From Aestuariibaculum marinum (GTDB taxonomy: Bacteria > Bacteroidota > Bacteroidia > Flavobacteriales > Flavobacteriaceae), in the NCBI RefSeq assembly GCF_014596975.1, contig NZ_JACVXD010000011.1, positions 1 to 64,000 on the forward strand: a stretch of DNA of 64,000 nt, read 5' to 3'. Within the stretch, counting starts at the first letter, position 1, and each line of letters opens with the position of its first letter. The translations under genes were made by a program, and so were the position numbers. A model generated the notes under the pieces. That model saw only the letters and a program-made list of their open reading frames with translations. It was not told the origin of the DNA and made no database searches. This document shows, piece by piece, positions 19,134 to 29,109 of this stretch.

Positions 19134-21191
19134 ATGATGAATAAAAAAATATTATATATAGTAGTCTTACTTGTGATTAGTTTAGGGACATTCACGTCGT
19201 GTAGTGATTACCTTGATTCTAGTTCATATTTTAAAGATCGTCTCACTGAAGAAAAGGTTTTTCAAAGCAAAGTATATTCAGAAGAATGGCTTGCTAATGT
19301 ATTTGAAGAACTAAGGGGTATCAATGCAGATGTTGCCAGTAAAGGGGTTACACCTCATAACTTTGCAGACGACATGTATTATGGCGATAGAGATAGTGAT
19401 TATGACCCATCAAAAGATGAGCTTTCCTATAATAAGTTCAAAATGGGGTTATATACTGAAAATGCAAAGCAAGGCACTTGGACGAGATGTTATCGAGGTA
19501 TTCGCAATGCCTCTACCTTCATTCATAACATTTATATGAATACAGAGATGTCTGAAAATGAAATTGAAGATTACAGAGGGCAGGCCCGATTTGCAAGAGC
19601 TTATTTATATTGGTTATTGTTACGTAAATATGGTCCTATTCCATTATTGCCCGATGAAGGATTAGATTACACCGACAGTTATAATGATCTGGCAATTCCA
19701 CGGAGTACTTACGAAGATTGTGCTGAATTTATTAGTAATGAAATGTTACTTGCAGCGCATGAAATGGAGGCTTTAGGCATGGTGCGAGGTCAGGATGGTT
19801 CTGCAAGACCTAGTGTAGGTGCAGCCTTGGCTACCCGTGCAAAAGTGTTGATTTATGCGGCTAGCCCCTTGGCAAATGGTAATAATTCAACTTTTGCAAC
19901 GCAATTAGTCGATGATCAAGGAAATATGTTGCTTTCTCAAGATTATCAAGAAGAAAAATGGGCAAAAGCGGCGGCGGCGGCAAAAGACGTTATTGAACTT
20001 GGTATATATCATTTATATACAGTACCTGTTCAGTTAACTGGAGATGACGCCACAATTATACCTCCGGATGATAATAATTTTTCAGGAAAAGCCTGGCCGG
20101 ATGGTTGGGCCGATATTGATCCTGCCAAATCATATGCTCAGGTTTTTGATGGAACATTGCTTCCTTCAGGAAATCCTGAATTGATTTTTACCAGAGGAAA
20201 TAACCAAGATGGAGAAAGTATAAGATCTATGGTAGCCCACCAACTGCCTCGTTCTGCTACAGGTTGGAATACACATGGCTTAACACAAAAGTTGGTTGAT
20301 GCTTATGCTATGAATGACGGTACGGATATACCTGGTAAAGATATGGAGATTGGTCGTGGTGATGGTTCGTCTCGTGTAGGAGGTTACGTAACACAAGAGG
20401 ATTATGATGCTGGGTTGTACAGGCCTTTGATGCCAGGTGTTTCCTTGCAATATGCCAATCGAGAACCTCGATTTTATGCTTCTGTAGCTTTTAATGGTAG
20501 TTTCTGGTCTTTACTTAATGAGTCGCAGGAACGTAACCGTAATCAACAAGTATTTTACTACCGTAATGATCCAACAGGAAATGGATTCAATTCATCTAAT
20601 GCATATTGGTTACGAACTGGATTTGGAGTGAAAAAATACGTTCATCCTAGTGATACGTTTGAGGGAGGAGATATAGGTAATATTGTATTTAAATCTGAGC
20701 CAGCTATTCGCTATGCCGATATATTACTTATGTATGCAGAGGCGTTGAATGAATTAGATGGGGCATATACTATTCCTTCTTGGAATGGTGGAAATTACAA
20801 CATAGCACGTGACATTGTCGAGATACAAAAAGGAATACACCCTGTACGCATCCGTGCTGGTGTGCCTGACTATCCTGTTAGTGCATACAGTGATAAGAAT
20901 GAACTAAGAAAAAGAATAAAACGTGAACGTTTTATAGAACTTTTAGCAGAAGGACAACGTTATTATGACTTACGTCGATGGATGGATGCTGATGAAGAAG
21001 AAGCTTTACCTATATATGGTTGTAATATTCTTATGAGTGAAGGGGAACGCGATCTTTTTCATCGACCTATAGCTGTATGGGCACTTGAAACAACCTTTGC
21101 AGATAAAATGTGGTTTTGGCCAATTAGCTTTTCCGAACTTAAACGAAATAGCCGTTTGACACAAAATCCAGGTTGGAAATATAACGATTAA
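19134..21191 (+). CDS. susD: SusD/RagB-like surface glycan-binding lipoprotein
   Basis: A 685-residue outer-membrane lipoprotein (lipobox TSCS) that acts as the lid of the SusC channel. SusD features: a TPR-rich fold, GQARFARAYLYWLLLRKYGPIP, RADILLMYAEALNE-like YADILLMYAEALNELD, and the C-terminal RKRIKRERFIELLAEGQRYYDLRRW. It is somewhat longer than the typical 500-600 residues. The start is the first ATG of an ATGATG doublet 8 bp after susC. Ligand inferred from the locus: sulfated mannan fragments. Confidence 0.95.
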   Translation: MMNKKILYIVVLLVISLGTFTSCSDYLDSSSYFKDRLTEEKVFQSKVYSEEWLANVFEELRGINADVASKGVTPHNFADDMYYGDRDSDYDPSKDELSYNKFKMGLYTENAKQGTWTRCYRGIRNASTFIHNIYMNTEMSENEIEDYRGQARFARAYLYWLLLRKYGPIPLLPDEGLDYTDSYNDLAIPRSTYEDCAEFISNEMLLAAHEMEALGMVRGQDGSARPSVGAALATRAKVLIYAASPLANGNNSTFATQLVDDQGNMLLSQDYQEEKWAKAAAAAKDVIELGIYHLYTVPVQLTGDDATIIPPDDNNFSGKAWPDGWADIDPAKSYAQVFDGTLLPSGNPELIFTRGNNQDGESIRSMVAHQLPRSATGWNTHGLTQKLVDAYAMNDGTDIPGKDMEIGRGDGSSRVGGYVTQEDYDAGLYRPLMPGVSLQYANREPRFYASVAFNGSFWSLLNESQERNRNQQVFYYRNDPTGNGFNSSNAYWLRTGFGVKKYVHPSDTFEGGDIGNIVFKSEPAIRYADILLMYAEALNELDGAYTIPSWNGGNYNIARDIVEIQKGIHPVRIRAGVPDYPVSAYSDKNELRKRIKRERFIELLAEGQRYYDLRRWMDADEEEALPIYGCNILMSEGERDLFHRPIAVWALETTFADKMWFWPISFSELKRNSRLTQNPGWKYND

Positions 21192-21207
21192 TAAAACATA
21201 TAGCATC

Positions 21208-22191
21208 ATGAATAAATCATTTATACTGTTTCTTTCGCTCACGCTACTTTTTATTAGTAGTTCATGCAATGATGAGTGGACCGAAGAACAATTTGAAAAT
21301 TATATATCATTCAAGGCTCCTGTAACAGAAGAAGGAGTTAGTAATATTTACATTCGCTACAAAGGAGATGAGAAAACAACATTTCAACAGCCTTTAATTG
21401 TAAGTGGTTCTACTACAAATGATAAAAATTATACAGTACATGTAGCTGTAGATCCAGATACATTGGATATACTTAATTATGAACAATTTCAAAGTCGAGA
21501 GGATTTTTATTATAAGGAGTTAGATAGTAAATATTATTCTATTCCTTCTACCGTAGAAATCAAGGCCGGTGATAATACCTCGTTAATGCCTATTGATTTT
21601 ACATTAAAAGATATTGACATGGTAGATAAGTGGTTACTTCCTTTAACTATAGAAGAGGATCCTTCTAATAAGTATACAGCGAACCCTAGAAAGCATTATA
21701 AGAAAGCCCTTTTACGTATAAATCCGTTTAATGACTATTCTGGTACGTATAGTGGTACTGCTCTTAAGACGGTGATGGAAGGATATGAAAATGAAAGCCC
21801 TATTGTAAAAGCAGAAATTCGTGCCTATGTGGTAGATGAAAATACCGTGTTTTTTTACGCAGGTAATATAGATGAAGATCGCCAAGACAGAAAAAATTAT
21901 AAAATTTATGCAAATTTTGAAGAGAATGGTTCAGTAACCTTATCTGCAGATAATCCAGACATGAATTTTCAGTTAAATAAAGATGCAAGTTATACTATTA
22001 ATGAGCAGATGGATGAAGTTCGTCCATATCTCTTAAGAAGATATTTAACCATTAATAATATTGATTATCAGTTTTCAGATTATACAATGGTTCCTGATGT
22101 GAATATTAACTATAAAGTTTCAGGTTCGCTAATTTTAGAGCGTCGATTGAACACTCAAATTCCAGATGAAGACCAGGCTATTGAGTGGTAA
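21208..22191 (+). CDS. DUF4973/DUF4361-type lipoprotein, SusE-position
   Basis: A 327-residue lipoprotein (lipobox SSSC) 16 bp after susD. The N-terminal half (YISFKAPVTEEGVSNIYIRY) looks like the bacterial Ig-type domain DUF1735/DUF4973. The C-terminal half (NPFNDYSGTYSGTALK to RRYLTINNIDYQFSDYT) matches the DUF4361 pattern. Proteins in this position are surface glycan-binding proteins that help hold the polymer at the cell surface. No catalytic motif is visible. Confidence 0.75.
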   Translation: MNKSFILFLSLTLLFISSSCNDEWTEEQFENYISFKAPVTEEGVSNIYIRYKGDEKTTFQQPLIVSGSTTNDKNYTVHVAVDPDTLDILNYEQFQSREDFYYKELDSKYYSIPSTVEIKAGDNTSLMPIDFTLKDIDMVDKWLLPLTIEEDPSNKYTANPRKHYKKALLRINPFNDYSGTYSGTALKTVMEGYENESPIVKAEIRAYVVDENTVFFYAGNIDEDRQDRKNYKIYANFEENGSVTLSADNPDMNFQLNKDASYTINEQMDEVRPYLLRRYLTINNIDYQFSDYTMVPDVNINYKVSGSLILERRLNTQIPDEDQAIEW

Positions 22192-22242
22192 ATATGGAAG
22201 GTTAATATAATGCTAAAATTATGAATTTAAAAAACTAAAACT

Positions 22243-23679
22243 ATGTGTTTAAATATAACATTCAATAAGAGATTTTATGCTCTTTGTTTAATACTAGCTT
22301 TTATAGGCATTAGCTTTTATAGCTGTGACAGTGACGGAGCGGATGGTACAAGTCAGCCTTTTGACCCTTCTAAACCTGTTGAGGTTTCTGGATTTATTCC
22401 TAGTGAAGGTGGTGCAGGACAACGACTTGTAATTTATGGAACAAATTTTGGAACGAATCCTGATATTGTAAAGGTTTTTATTGGAGGAAAAGAAGCAACG
22501 GTTATTAATGTAAATGGAGAAGCACTTTACTGTTTGGTTCCATCTCAGGCATTTGATGGGGATATTGAAGTGCAAATAGGTGAAGAAGGTAGTCAGGTTG
22601 TTGCTTATTCAGAAGAAAATTTTAATTATCAACGCAAGATGGTTGTATCTACAGTTATTGGGTACAAAAATGATCGAGGTGATGAGCCATGGAAAGATGG
22701 TGTATTCAAATCTGATGACCCGAATGAAATGGCCAGTGGATTCTGGAGACCATCATTTATGAAGTTTGACCCGCTTAATCCAAAGCATTTATGGACCGTT
22801 TTTGATGGTAATAATGGGCTTTATCTATTTAATTTTGCCGACAGCACGGTTACAAAAGTGCGTTCAGATTTAAGCCGTCCTAGGAGTATTGATTTCACTG
22901 CCAATGGACAAGATATTATTCTAGCGGAATCTTTTCCGGGTGAAAATGACAGAAATACGTCTTTATTGACTCGAGCGGCGGGTTTTCAAGACAGAGAAGT
23001 TTTAACAAGGTATAAGGGGTGTGCAGGAGCTTCGGTTCATCCAAATGGCGAGTACTATTTTAATAGTTTTGAAAAAGGACAGTTCTTCAGATATGATTTG
23101 AATAAATATTTTGAAGTAGGATTAGGTGATAAAGATTTTGAACAGTTGTTTGTGGTTCAAGATCCGGGATGGGAGTTTAAAATTTTTATACATCCTACAG
23201 GTAATTATGCTTATATCGTTGTGATTAACAAGCATTATATTTTGCGTTGTGATTATAATTGGGATAAGAAACGATTTAATCAGCCTTACTTGGTATGTGG
23301 TCAATTGGGAAGTGCGGGCTATCAGGATGGTGTAGGTGCTGCAGTTCGTCTACGGAATCCTTATCAAGGAGTATTTGTGAAAAACAATGATTATGTTGAG
23401 GCGGGTAAACCTGATGAATATGATTTTTATTTTACGGAACAATTTAATCACGATATTCGAAAATTGACTCCGGAAGGAAGTGTAACAACCTTTGCAGGAA
23501 GAGGAAGTTCCAGTATCAATCCTGATCCATATGGATATGTAAACGGGGATTTGAGAGAAGAAGCCAGATTTGACAGACCTTCTGGTCTAGCCTATAATGA
23601 GGAGGAAGGCGCTTTTTACATTGGAGATCAAATGAATCACCGTATTCGTAAAATCGCTCTAGAGGAAAAAGAAGAATGA
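22243..23679 (+). CDS. IPT/TIG plus NHL-repeat lipoprotein, SusF-position
   Basis: A 478-residue lipoprotein (lipobox FYSC). An IPT/TIG Ig-like domain comes first (VSGFIPSEGGAGQRLVIYGTNFG), then a beta-propeller of NHL repeats ending RFDRPSGLAYNEEEGAFYIG and MNHRIRKIALEE. Such proteins are common after SusCD in Bacteroidota PULs and are taken as surface glycan-binding or recognition proteins; enzymatic action is not excluded. It closes the susCD operon. Confidence 0.8.
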   Translation: MCLNITFNKRFYALCLILAFIGISFYSCDSDGADGTSQPFDPSKPVEVSGFIPSEGGAGQRLVIYGTNFGTNPDIVKVFIGGKEATVINVNGEALYCLVPSQAFDGDIEVQIGEEGSQVVAYSEENFNYQRKMVVSTVIGYKNDRGDEPWKDGVFKSDDPNEMASGFWRPSFMKFDPLNPKHLWTVFDGNNGLYLFNFADSTVTKVRSDLSRPRSIDFTANGQDIILAESFPGENDRNTSLLTRAAGFQDREVLTRYKGCAGASVHPNGEYYFNSFEKGQFFRYDLNKYFEVGLGDKDFEQLFVVQDPGWEFKIFIHPTGNYAYIVVINKHYILRCDYNWDKKRFNQPYLVCGQLGSAGYQDGVGAAVRLRNPYQGVFVKNNDYVEAGKPDEYDFYFTEQFNHDIRKLTPEGSVTTFAGRGSSSINPDPYGYVNGDLREEARFDRPSGLAYNEEEGAFYIGDQMNHRIRKIALEEKEE

Positions 23680-23738
23680 TTCTGAGGTTATTAAAAAAAG
23701 ATTAGAAACAGTCTTTAAAGATAATTTTTGTTTTAATG

Positions 23739-23787
23739 ATTAGACCTGAGCCTATTACTAAAATATTCGCTTATGGCCAGGTCTAAT
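23739..23787. repeat. Inverted repeat after the susCD operon
   Basis: Arms ATTAGACCTG (23739-23748) and CAGGTCTAAT (23778-23787) with partial pairing (GCC/GGC) further inside. The 29-bp middle and lack of a clear T-run make it a weak terminator candidate. It could also be a regulator site, or a processing point between susCD and the enzyme genes. Confidence 0.5.
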
Positions 23788-23969
23788 TATGTGTGTTTTA
23801 TTGTATTTAAAAAGTACAATAAAATTAAGGGGTAATTACAGCATTTTTATTAATAACCTTCACAGTTTGATGGTGTGCTAGTATTAGAAATAATAAAACA
23901 CTATAAATTAAAAATCAAGAATCTGCCTTATAAATTCAAAATATAATTTTTCAATAAAATATAAACTAC

Positions 23970-26426
23970 ATGTTAAAAAAACTTTTACCTACATTATTAG
24001 TATTTGCTGCATTCTTCATGAATGCGCAAAAACGTCAAGCACCAGCTTACCCTTTAATAACTCATGATCCGAATTTTAGTATCTGGTCTATGACGGATGC
24101 ACTGAACGACGAGCCTACCAAGCATTGGACAGGCAAAGATCATTCTTTGTTGGGAATGATAAAAGTGGATGATTCTTATTATCGTTTTCTTGGAGCAGAG
24201 ACAAAAAACTATGAAACTGTTTTAGCTGCCTCAGATGAAATGGCTTATCAAGCAGATTATGTAGAAACAAAACCAAATTTCGGTTGGGAAAAAACGAATT
24301 ACAATAGTAGCTCTTGGAAGAAGGGACCTGCTCCTTTTAGTAATGATAAAAGGAATGCTAAAACTATTTGGACCAGTGATAATCTTTGGTACAGACGCTC
24401 TTTCGATTTAAATAAAACTAATTTAAAGAACCTGTATTTAAAACTTAGACATGATGATAATGTTGTGGTTTATTTAAACGGAGATAAAATTTATGAAACT
24501 GAAGGTTGGCAACATCATTATAAATACATTCAAATAAGCCAGGACATTGTTAATAAATTAAAACAAAAAAATAATGTACTAGCCATTCATATTAAAAACA
24601 CAGCTGGAGGACAATGGTTAGATGCTGGCTTGGTTACTGAAGCTCCATCTGTGGAGAGTATTGAAATCATAAAAGCAAAGCAGAAAAGTGTAGAGTTTAA
24701 TGCAACACAAACCATTTATGATTTTGAATGCGGAGGTGTAGATGTTAAACTTACATTTACTTCACCGTTATTGATGGATGATTTGGATCTGATGTCTAGA
24801 CCAGTATCTTATATTGATACAGAGATTAGATCAAATGATGGGAAAGCACATGAAACCCAATTGTATTTTGGAGCTTCATCAGATATTGCAGTTAATACTC
24901 AAGATCAAAAAGTTATTTCTGAAAAGTACAATTCAGGTAAGTTAAGTATTTTGAAATCAGGAACAGTAGAGCAGCCTATTCTAAAGAAGAAAGGTGATGA
25001 TTTAAGAATCGATTGGGGATATTTATATGTTGCAGTTCCAAATAAAAAATCAGTAGAGCAGTTTGTTTCAAATGAAATTTTATTAAACCCCTTTTCTACA
25101 GATAGAAAAGTTGAGCTTAACAATAAAAAACTACTTTTAAATACGGTTATTAATACAGGTAAAGTATCTAATTCGTCTGTAAAAGAAACCATCATGTTGG
25201 GATACGATGACATATATTCCATTAATTATTTTGGAACGAACCTTCGTCCATGGTGGAATAAAGATAACTCTAGTTCTATTGAAAAGGAACTGGCAGCAGC
25301 ATACAAAAATTATACAAAAATAATTAAGAAGTGTATTGCATTTGACGAAGAACTTTATCAAGATGCTTTAAAAGCGGGCGGAAAAGAATATGCAAATATA
25401 TTAGAAATAGGATATAGGCAAGGTATAGCGGCACATAAATTGGTTGAAAGTCCTCAAGGGGAAATTCTATTCCTTTCAAAAGAAAATAACAGCAATGGAT
25501 CTATTAATACAGTAGATGTAACTTATCCTTCGGCTCCACAGTACTTAGTGTACAATCCAGACTTGTTAAAAGGTATGCTAAATGGGATTTTTTACTACAC
25601 AGAAAGTGGCAAGTGGAAAAAACCTTTTCCTGCACATGATTTAGGAACATATCCTATTGCAACTGGACAAACTTACGGAGGAGATATGCCTGTAGAAGAG
25701 GCAGGGAATATGCTAATCTTAACTGCAGCTATTGCAATGGCTGAAGGTAATGCAGACTATGCTGAAATGCATTGGGAAACATTAACCTCTTGGGTGAAGT
25801 ATTTGGAGAAGTCGGGATTAGATCCTGAAAATCAGTTGTGTACAGATGATTTTGCGGGGCATTTAGCTAGAAATGCTAATCTTTCGGTAAAGGCCATTGT
25901 CGCGATTGCCGGATATGGATATTTAGCAGAGCAATTGGGTAAAAAGGATGTTGCAGAAAAATATTCAAAACTATCTAAAAGTATGGCTAGAGAATGGATG
26001 CAACTTGCAGATGCAGGAGATCATTATGCTTTAACCTTTAATGATAAAAATACCTGGAGTCAAAAATATAATTTGGTTTGGGATAAAATTATGGGGTTAC
26101 ATACGTTTCCAGAAGAGGTTATTGATAAAGAGTTAAACTACTACCAAACAAAGCAAAATGCGTATGGTCTACCTTTAGATAATAGATCAGATTATACAAA
26201 GTCTGATTGGATATTGTGGACAGCAACCTTAGCAGATGACAATTCACTTTTTAAAAAGATCGCTAATCCAGTTTATAAATTCGCTATTGAAACACCAAGT
26301 CGCGTACCAATGAGTGATTGGCATTTTACCAGCACAGGAAGAATGACTGGTTTTAAGGCAAGGAGTGTAGTTGGTGGGTACTTTATTAAACTGCTTGCTA
26401 AAGAGTGGGAAAATGGTAAAAGATAA
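23970..26426 (+). CDS. DUF4964/DUF5127/DUF4965/DUF1793 (GtaA-like) protein, second copy
   Basis: An 818-residue exported protein (signal peptide ending FMNAQ), closely similar end to end to the gene at 5514-7988, including the same beta-sandwich insert (LRHDDNVVVYLNGDKIYETEGW) at about residues 80-228. The C-terminal half holds CTDDFAGHLARNANLSVKA and YTKSDWILWTATLADDNS. Two diverged copies at the two ends of the regulator/susCD block suggest a local duplication followed by some specialization, for example on different linkages or sulfation states. Activity unproved. Confidence 0.85.
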   Translation: MLKKLLPTLLVFAAFFMNAQKRQAPAYPLITHDPNFSIWSMTDALNDEPTKHWTGKDHSLLGMIKVDDSYYRFLGAETKNYETVLAASDEMAYQADYVETKPNFGWEKTNYNSSSWKKGPAPFSNDKRNAKTIWTSDNLWYRRSFDLNKTNLKNLYLKLRHDDNVVVYLNGDKIYETEGWQHHYKYIQISQDIVNKLKQKNNVLAIHIKNTAGGQWLDAGLVTEAPSVESIEIIKAKQKSVEFNATQTIYDFECGGVDVKLTFTSPLLMDDLDLMSRPVSYIDTEIRSNDGKAHETQLYFGASSDIAVNTQDQKVISEKYNSGKLSILKSGTVEQPILKKKGDDLRIDWGYLYVAVPNKKSVEQFVSNEILLNPFSTDRKVELNNKKLLLNTVINTGKVSNSSVKETIMLGYDDIYSINYFGTNLRPWWNKDNSSSIEKELAAAYKNYTKIIKKCIAFDEELYQDALKAGGKEYANILEIGYRQGIAAHKLVESPQGEILFLSKENNSNGSINTVDVTYPSAPQYLVYNPDLLKGMLNGIFYYTESGKWKKPFPAHDLGTYPIATGQTYGGDMPVEEAGNMLILTAAIAMAEGNADYAEMHWETLTSWVKYLEKSGLDPENQLCTDDFAGHLARNANLSVKAIVAIAGYGYLAEQLGKKDVAEKYSKLSKSMAREWMQLADAGDHYALTFNDKNTWSQKYNLVWDKIMGLHTFPEEVIDKELNYYQTKQNAYGLPLDNRSDYTKSDWILWTATLADDNSLFKKIANPVYKFAIETPSRVPMSDWHFTSTGRMTGFKARSVVGGYFIKLLAKEWENGKR

Positions 26427-26741
26427 ATAGTTTTTAATTATTATAAATTTAAGAATAAAGTCTCCAACAAGTAACTTTCAGTGGTGATGTCTTATATAAA
26501 GGGTCATGCGCTATATATAAGCCCTATTTTGATTTTAATAATGATATAGCATATACTTATGATTATAAAGTATAGCTGTTTCTAATAAAGAATCTATTCG
26601 TTTTAATTGTTCTAATTATAATTTAAGTCAATAGGGCTTTAATAAAAACTTAAAGAGCTCAATTATGTATTGTGTTAAGTAAGAATAAATAAAGTTTAGG
26701 AAAGGAAGTATTATTTAGTTTGTGAGTTTTAAAAAATAAAA
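26427..26741. other. Intergenic region with a distant inverted repeat
   Basis: 315 bp with no supported gene. It contains AAGCCCTATT (26519-26528) and its reverse complement AATAGGGCTT (26630-26639) about 100 bp apart, which could fold the untranslated leader or trailer. It probably holds the promoter of the GH92-to-oxidoreductase gene run that follows. Confidence 0.45.
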
Positions 26742-29018
26742 ATGAAAATAAAAATTATAACGTTGATATTTATTTTGAGTGTGAGTCATTTTTTTGCACA
26801 AAAACCAACTATGGATTTGGCAGATTATGTAAACACATTACAAGGTACAAATTCCGAGTTTAAAATTACACGAGGCAATACCTATCCAACAACAGCATTG
26901 CCCTTTGCAATGCACACATGGACTCCACAAACAGGTGAAAATGGTAATGGGTGGAAGTATCAATACTTTAAGGATGAGATTAGAGGTTTTCAACAGGCGC
27001 ATCAATGTAGTTCCTGGACTAGAGATTATGCTGTGTTTTCGCTGATGCCAGAAATAGGAGAGTTAATATTGAGTAATAAGGAAAGAGGAGCCCGTTTTAC
27101 ACATGATAATGAAACAGCTAAACCATATTATTATCAAGTTAAACTAGAAAATGGAATAAATACTGAGATCTCTCCAACCGAAAGAGGAGCGCATATTCGT
27201 TTTTCATTTCCTAAGGGGAAAAGAGCTTGGATTGTTTTAGACGGATACATTGGAACTAGTGAAATTAATATTGATATAGAAAGGAATAGAATAACAGGAT
27301 ATGTTAGAAATGGAGATGGTTTAAAAAGATTTGAAAATTTCAGAAATTATTTTGTTATAGAATTTGATAAGCCTTTTAAAACTTCAGGTTTATGGGAAAA
27401 CCAAAATAACAGGATTTTGGATGATAAACTTTCAAAAGAAGGTAAAGGTGTTGGAGCTTATATCGAGTTCAAATCAGGGCAAAAAATACACGCTAAAATA
27501 GCATCCTCTTATATTAGTCTAGAACAGGCAGAGAAAAATCTTCAAAATGAGCTTGGGAATCATAAAACATTTGAAGTTACTAAATCAAACGCAAAAAACA
27601 TATGGAATAATCACCTTTCAAAAATATTGGTTGAAGGTGGTACAGAAGATCAGTTCAAGACATTTTATTCTTGTTTTTTTAGAGCAAGTTTGTTTTCAAG
27701 AAAGTTTTATGAGATAGATGATAATGGAGAACCATTTTATTACAGTCCGTACGACGGTAAAATTCATAAAGGATACATGTATACAGATACTGGATTTTGG
27801 GATACATTTAGAGCGCAATTTCCATTAAATGCTATGTTGTATCCAGAAATGCACGGGCGTTATGTGTCGGCTCTTTTAGATGCTAAAGAACAGTGCGGTT
27901 GGTTGCCTTCATGGTCTTTCCCTAGCGAAGCCGGTAGTATGGTAGGAAATCATGCTATTTCTTTGCTGACAGACGCATGGGCAAAAGGTATTAGAACTTT
28001 TGATCCTCAAGAAGCATTGGAAGCATATTTTCACGAAGCAACCAATAAGGGGCCTTGGGGTCCTGCAAATGGCCGAGAAGGCTGGAAGGAATACTTTCAG
28101 TTAGGTTATGTGCCCTATCCAGAAGTAAGAGAGGCTACTGCAAAGACATTGGAGTATGCTTATGATGATTTTTGCGGCTATGCTCTTGCAGACATGACAA
28201 ACAATAAGTTTTATAAGGATATTTTTTCAAGACATATGTATAACTATCGTAATGTCTTTGATCATTCGTCTGGTTTTATGAACGGGAGAAATAAACAAGG
28301 AAAATGGAAAGATAATTTTGACCCTTTTGAATGGGGAGGTCCTTTTACCGAAGGTAACGCATGGCATTATCTATGGTCTGTTTTTCAAGATCCAAAAGGG
28401 TTGATAGACCTTTTGGGAGGAGAAGATAATTTCAATAAAAAATTAGATTCAGTATTCTCTGTTCCAAATAAAGTTGTAGTTGGTACTTATGGTGGGCGAA
28501 TTCATGAAATGACCGAAATGGAAATGGCTAATATGGGGCAATATGCACATGGTAACCAACCCATACAACATGCTATTTATCTATATAATTATTCTGGGCA
28601 ACCCTGGAAAGCCCAAAGTAGGCTAAGGGAAGTCATGTCTAAACTTTATAGTTATACAGAAGACGGTTATCCTGGAGATGAAGATCAAGGGCAAACATCG
28701 TCGTGGTATGTGTTAAGTGCTTTGGGAATGTATAGCGTATGTCCTGGTACGGATCAGTATGTTATTGGTAGTCCTATATTTAAAAAAGCAACCATTACGC
28801 TTGAGAATGGTAATAAGTTTGTGGTTGAAGGAGAAAATAATAATATGGATAATGTATATATTCAAAGCGCTAAGTATAACGGAATTGATTTTACTAGAAA
28901 TTATATCAGGTATGGAGAAATAATGCAAGGCGGTAAATTAAGTTTTAAAATGTCTAATCAACCTAATAAAAGTAGAGGGGTTAAAGAAGAAGACAAACCT
29001 TTTTCACTGTCTAAATAG
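26742..29018 (+). CDS. GH92 exo-alpha-mannosidase
   Basis: A 758-residue secreted GH92 (signal peptide ending FFAQ), a calcium-dependent inverting exo-alpha-mannosidase family. The N-terminal beta-sandwich runs from NTLQGTNSEFKITRGNTYPTT. The barrel carries YTDTGFWDTFRAQFPL, TEGNAWHYLWSVF with the likely acid Glu, and GDEDQGQTSSWYVLSALGMY with the likely base Asp pair. The IHE dipeptide 52 residues after that Glu matches the His-Glu pair tied to alpha-1,2 specificity in Bacteroides BT3990 (from memory). AHGNQP has Gln where many members have Glu. Paralogue of the next gene. Probably periplasmic. Confidence 0.92.
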   Translation: MKIKIITLIFILSVSHFFAQKPTMDLADYVNTLQGTNSEFKITRGNTYPTTALPFAMHTWTPQTGENGNGWKYQYFKDEIRGFQQAHQCSSWTRDYAVFSLMPEIGELILSNKERGARFTHDNETAKPYYYQVKLENGINTEISPTERGAHIRFSFPKGKRAWIVLDGYIGTSEINIDIERNRITGYVRNGDGLKRFENFRNYFVIEFDKPFKTSGLWENQNNRILDDKLSKEGKGVGAYIEFKSGQKIHAKIASSYISLEQAEKNLQNELGNHKTFEVTKSNAKNIWNNHLSKILVEGGTEDQFKTFYSCFFRASLFSRKFYEIDDNGEPFYYSPYDGKIHKGYMYTDTGFWDTFRAQFPLNAMLYPEMHGRYVSALLDAKEQCGWLPSWSFPSEAGSMVGNHAISLLTDAWAKGIRTFDPQEALEAYFHEATNKGPWGPANGREGWKEYFQLGYVPYPEVREATAKTLEYAYDDFCGYALADMTNNKFYKDIFSRHMYNYRNVFDHSSGFMNGRNKQGKWKDNFDPFEWGGPFTEGNAWHYLWSVFQDPKGLIDLLGGEDNFNKKLDSVFSVPNKVVVGTYGGRIHEMTEMEMANMGQYAHGNQPIQHAIYLYNYSGQPWKAQSRLREVMSKLYSYTEDGYPGDEDQGQTSSWYVLSALGMYSVCPGTDQYVIGSPIFKKATITLENGNKFVVEGENNNMDNVYIQSAKYNGIDFTRNYIRYGEIMQGGKLSFKMSNQPNKSRGVKEEDKPFSLSK

Positions 29019-29109
29019 GATTTTTTTTATTTATTCAAATGATTAATTAAACCTTATAAATTTAAAGTAATTAAAATAGGAAATCCCCCAAATAGAAACC
29101 AGATTTAAA

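Noticed and set aside
22294..22575. 93-residue leftward frame inside the TIG/NHL lipoprotein gene
   Set aside because: Antisense to a well-supported lipoprotein gene; the composition (Arg/Lys/Ser rich, no signal or domain) is that of a chance frame.
24905..25361. Two antisense frames of 105 and 74 residues inside the second GtaA-like gene
   Set aside because: The gene on the plus strand is a close paralogue of another long gene, and the antisense frames are not preserved as features of their own.
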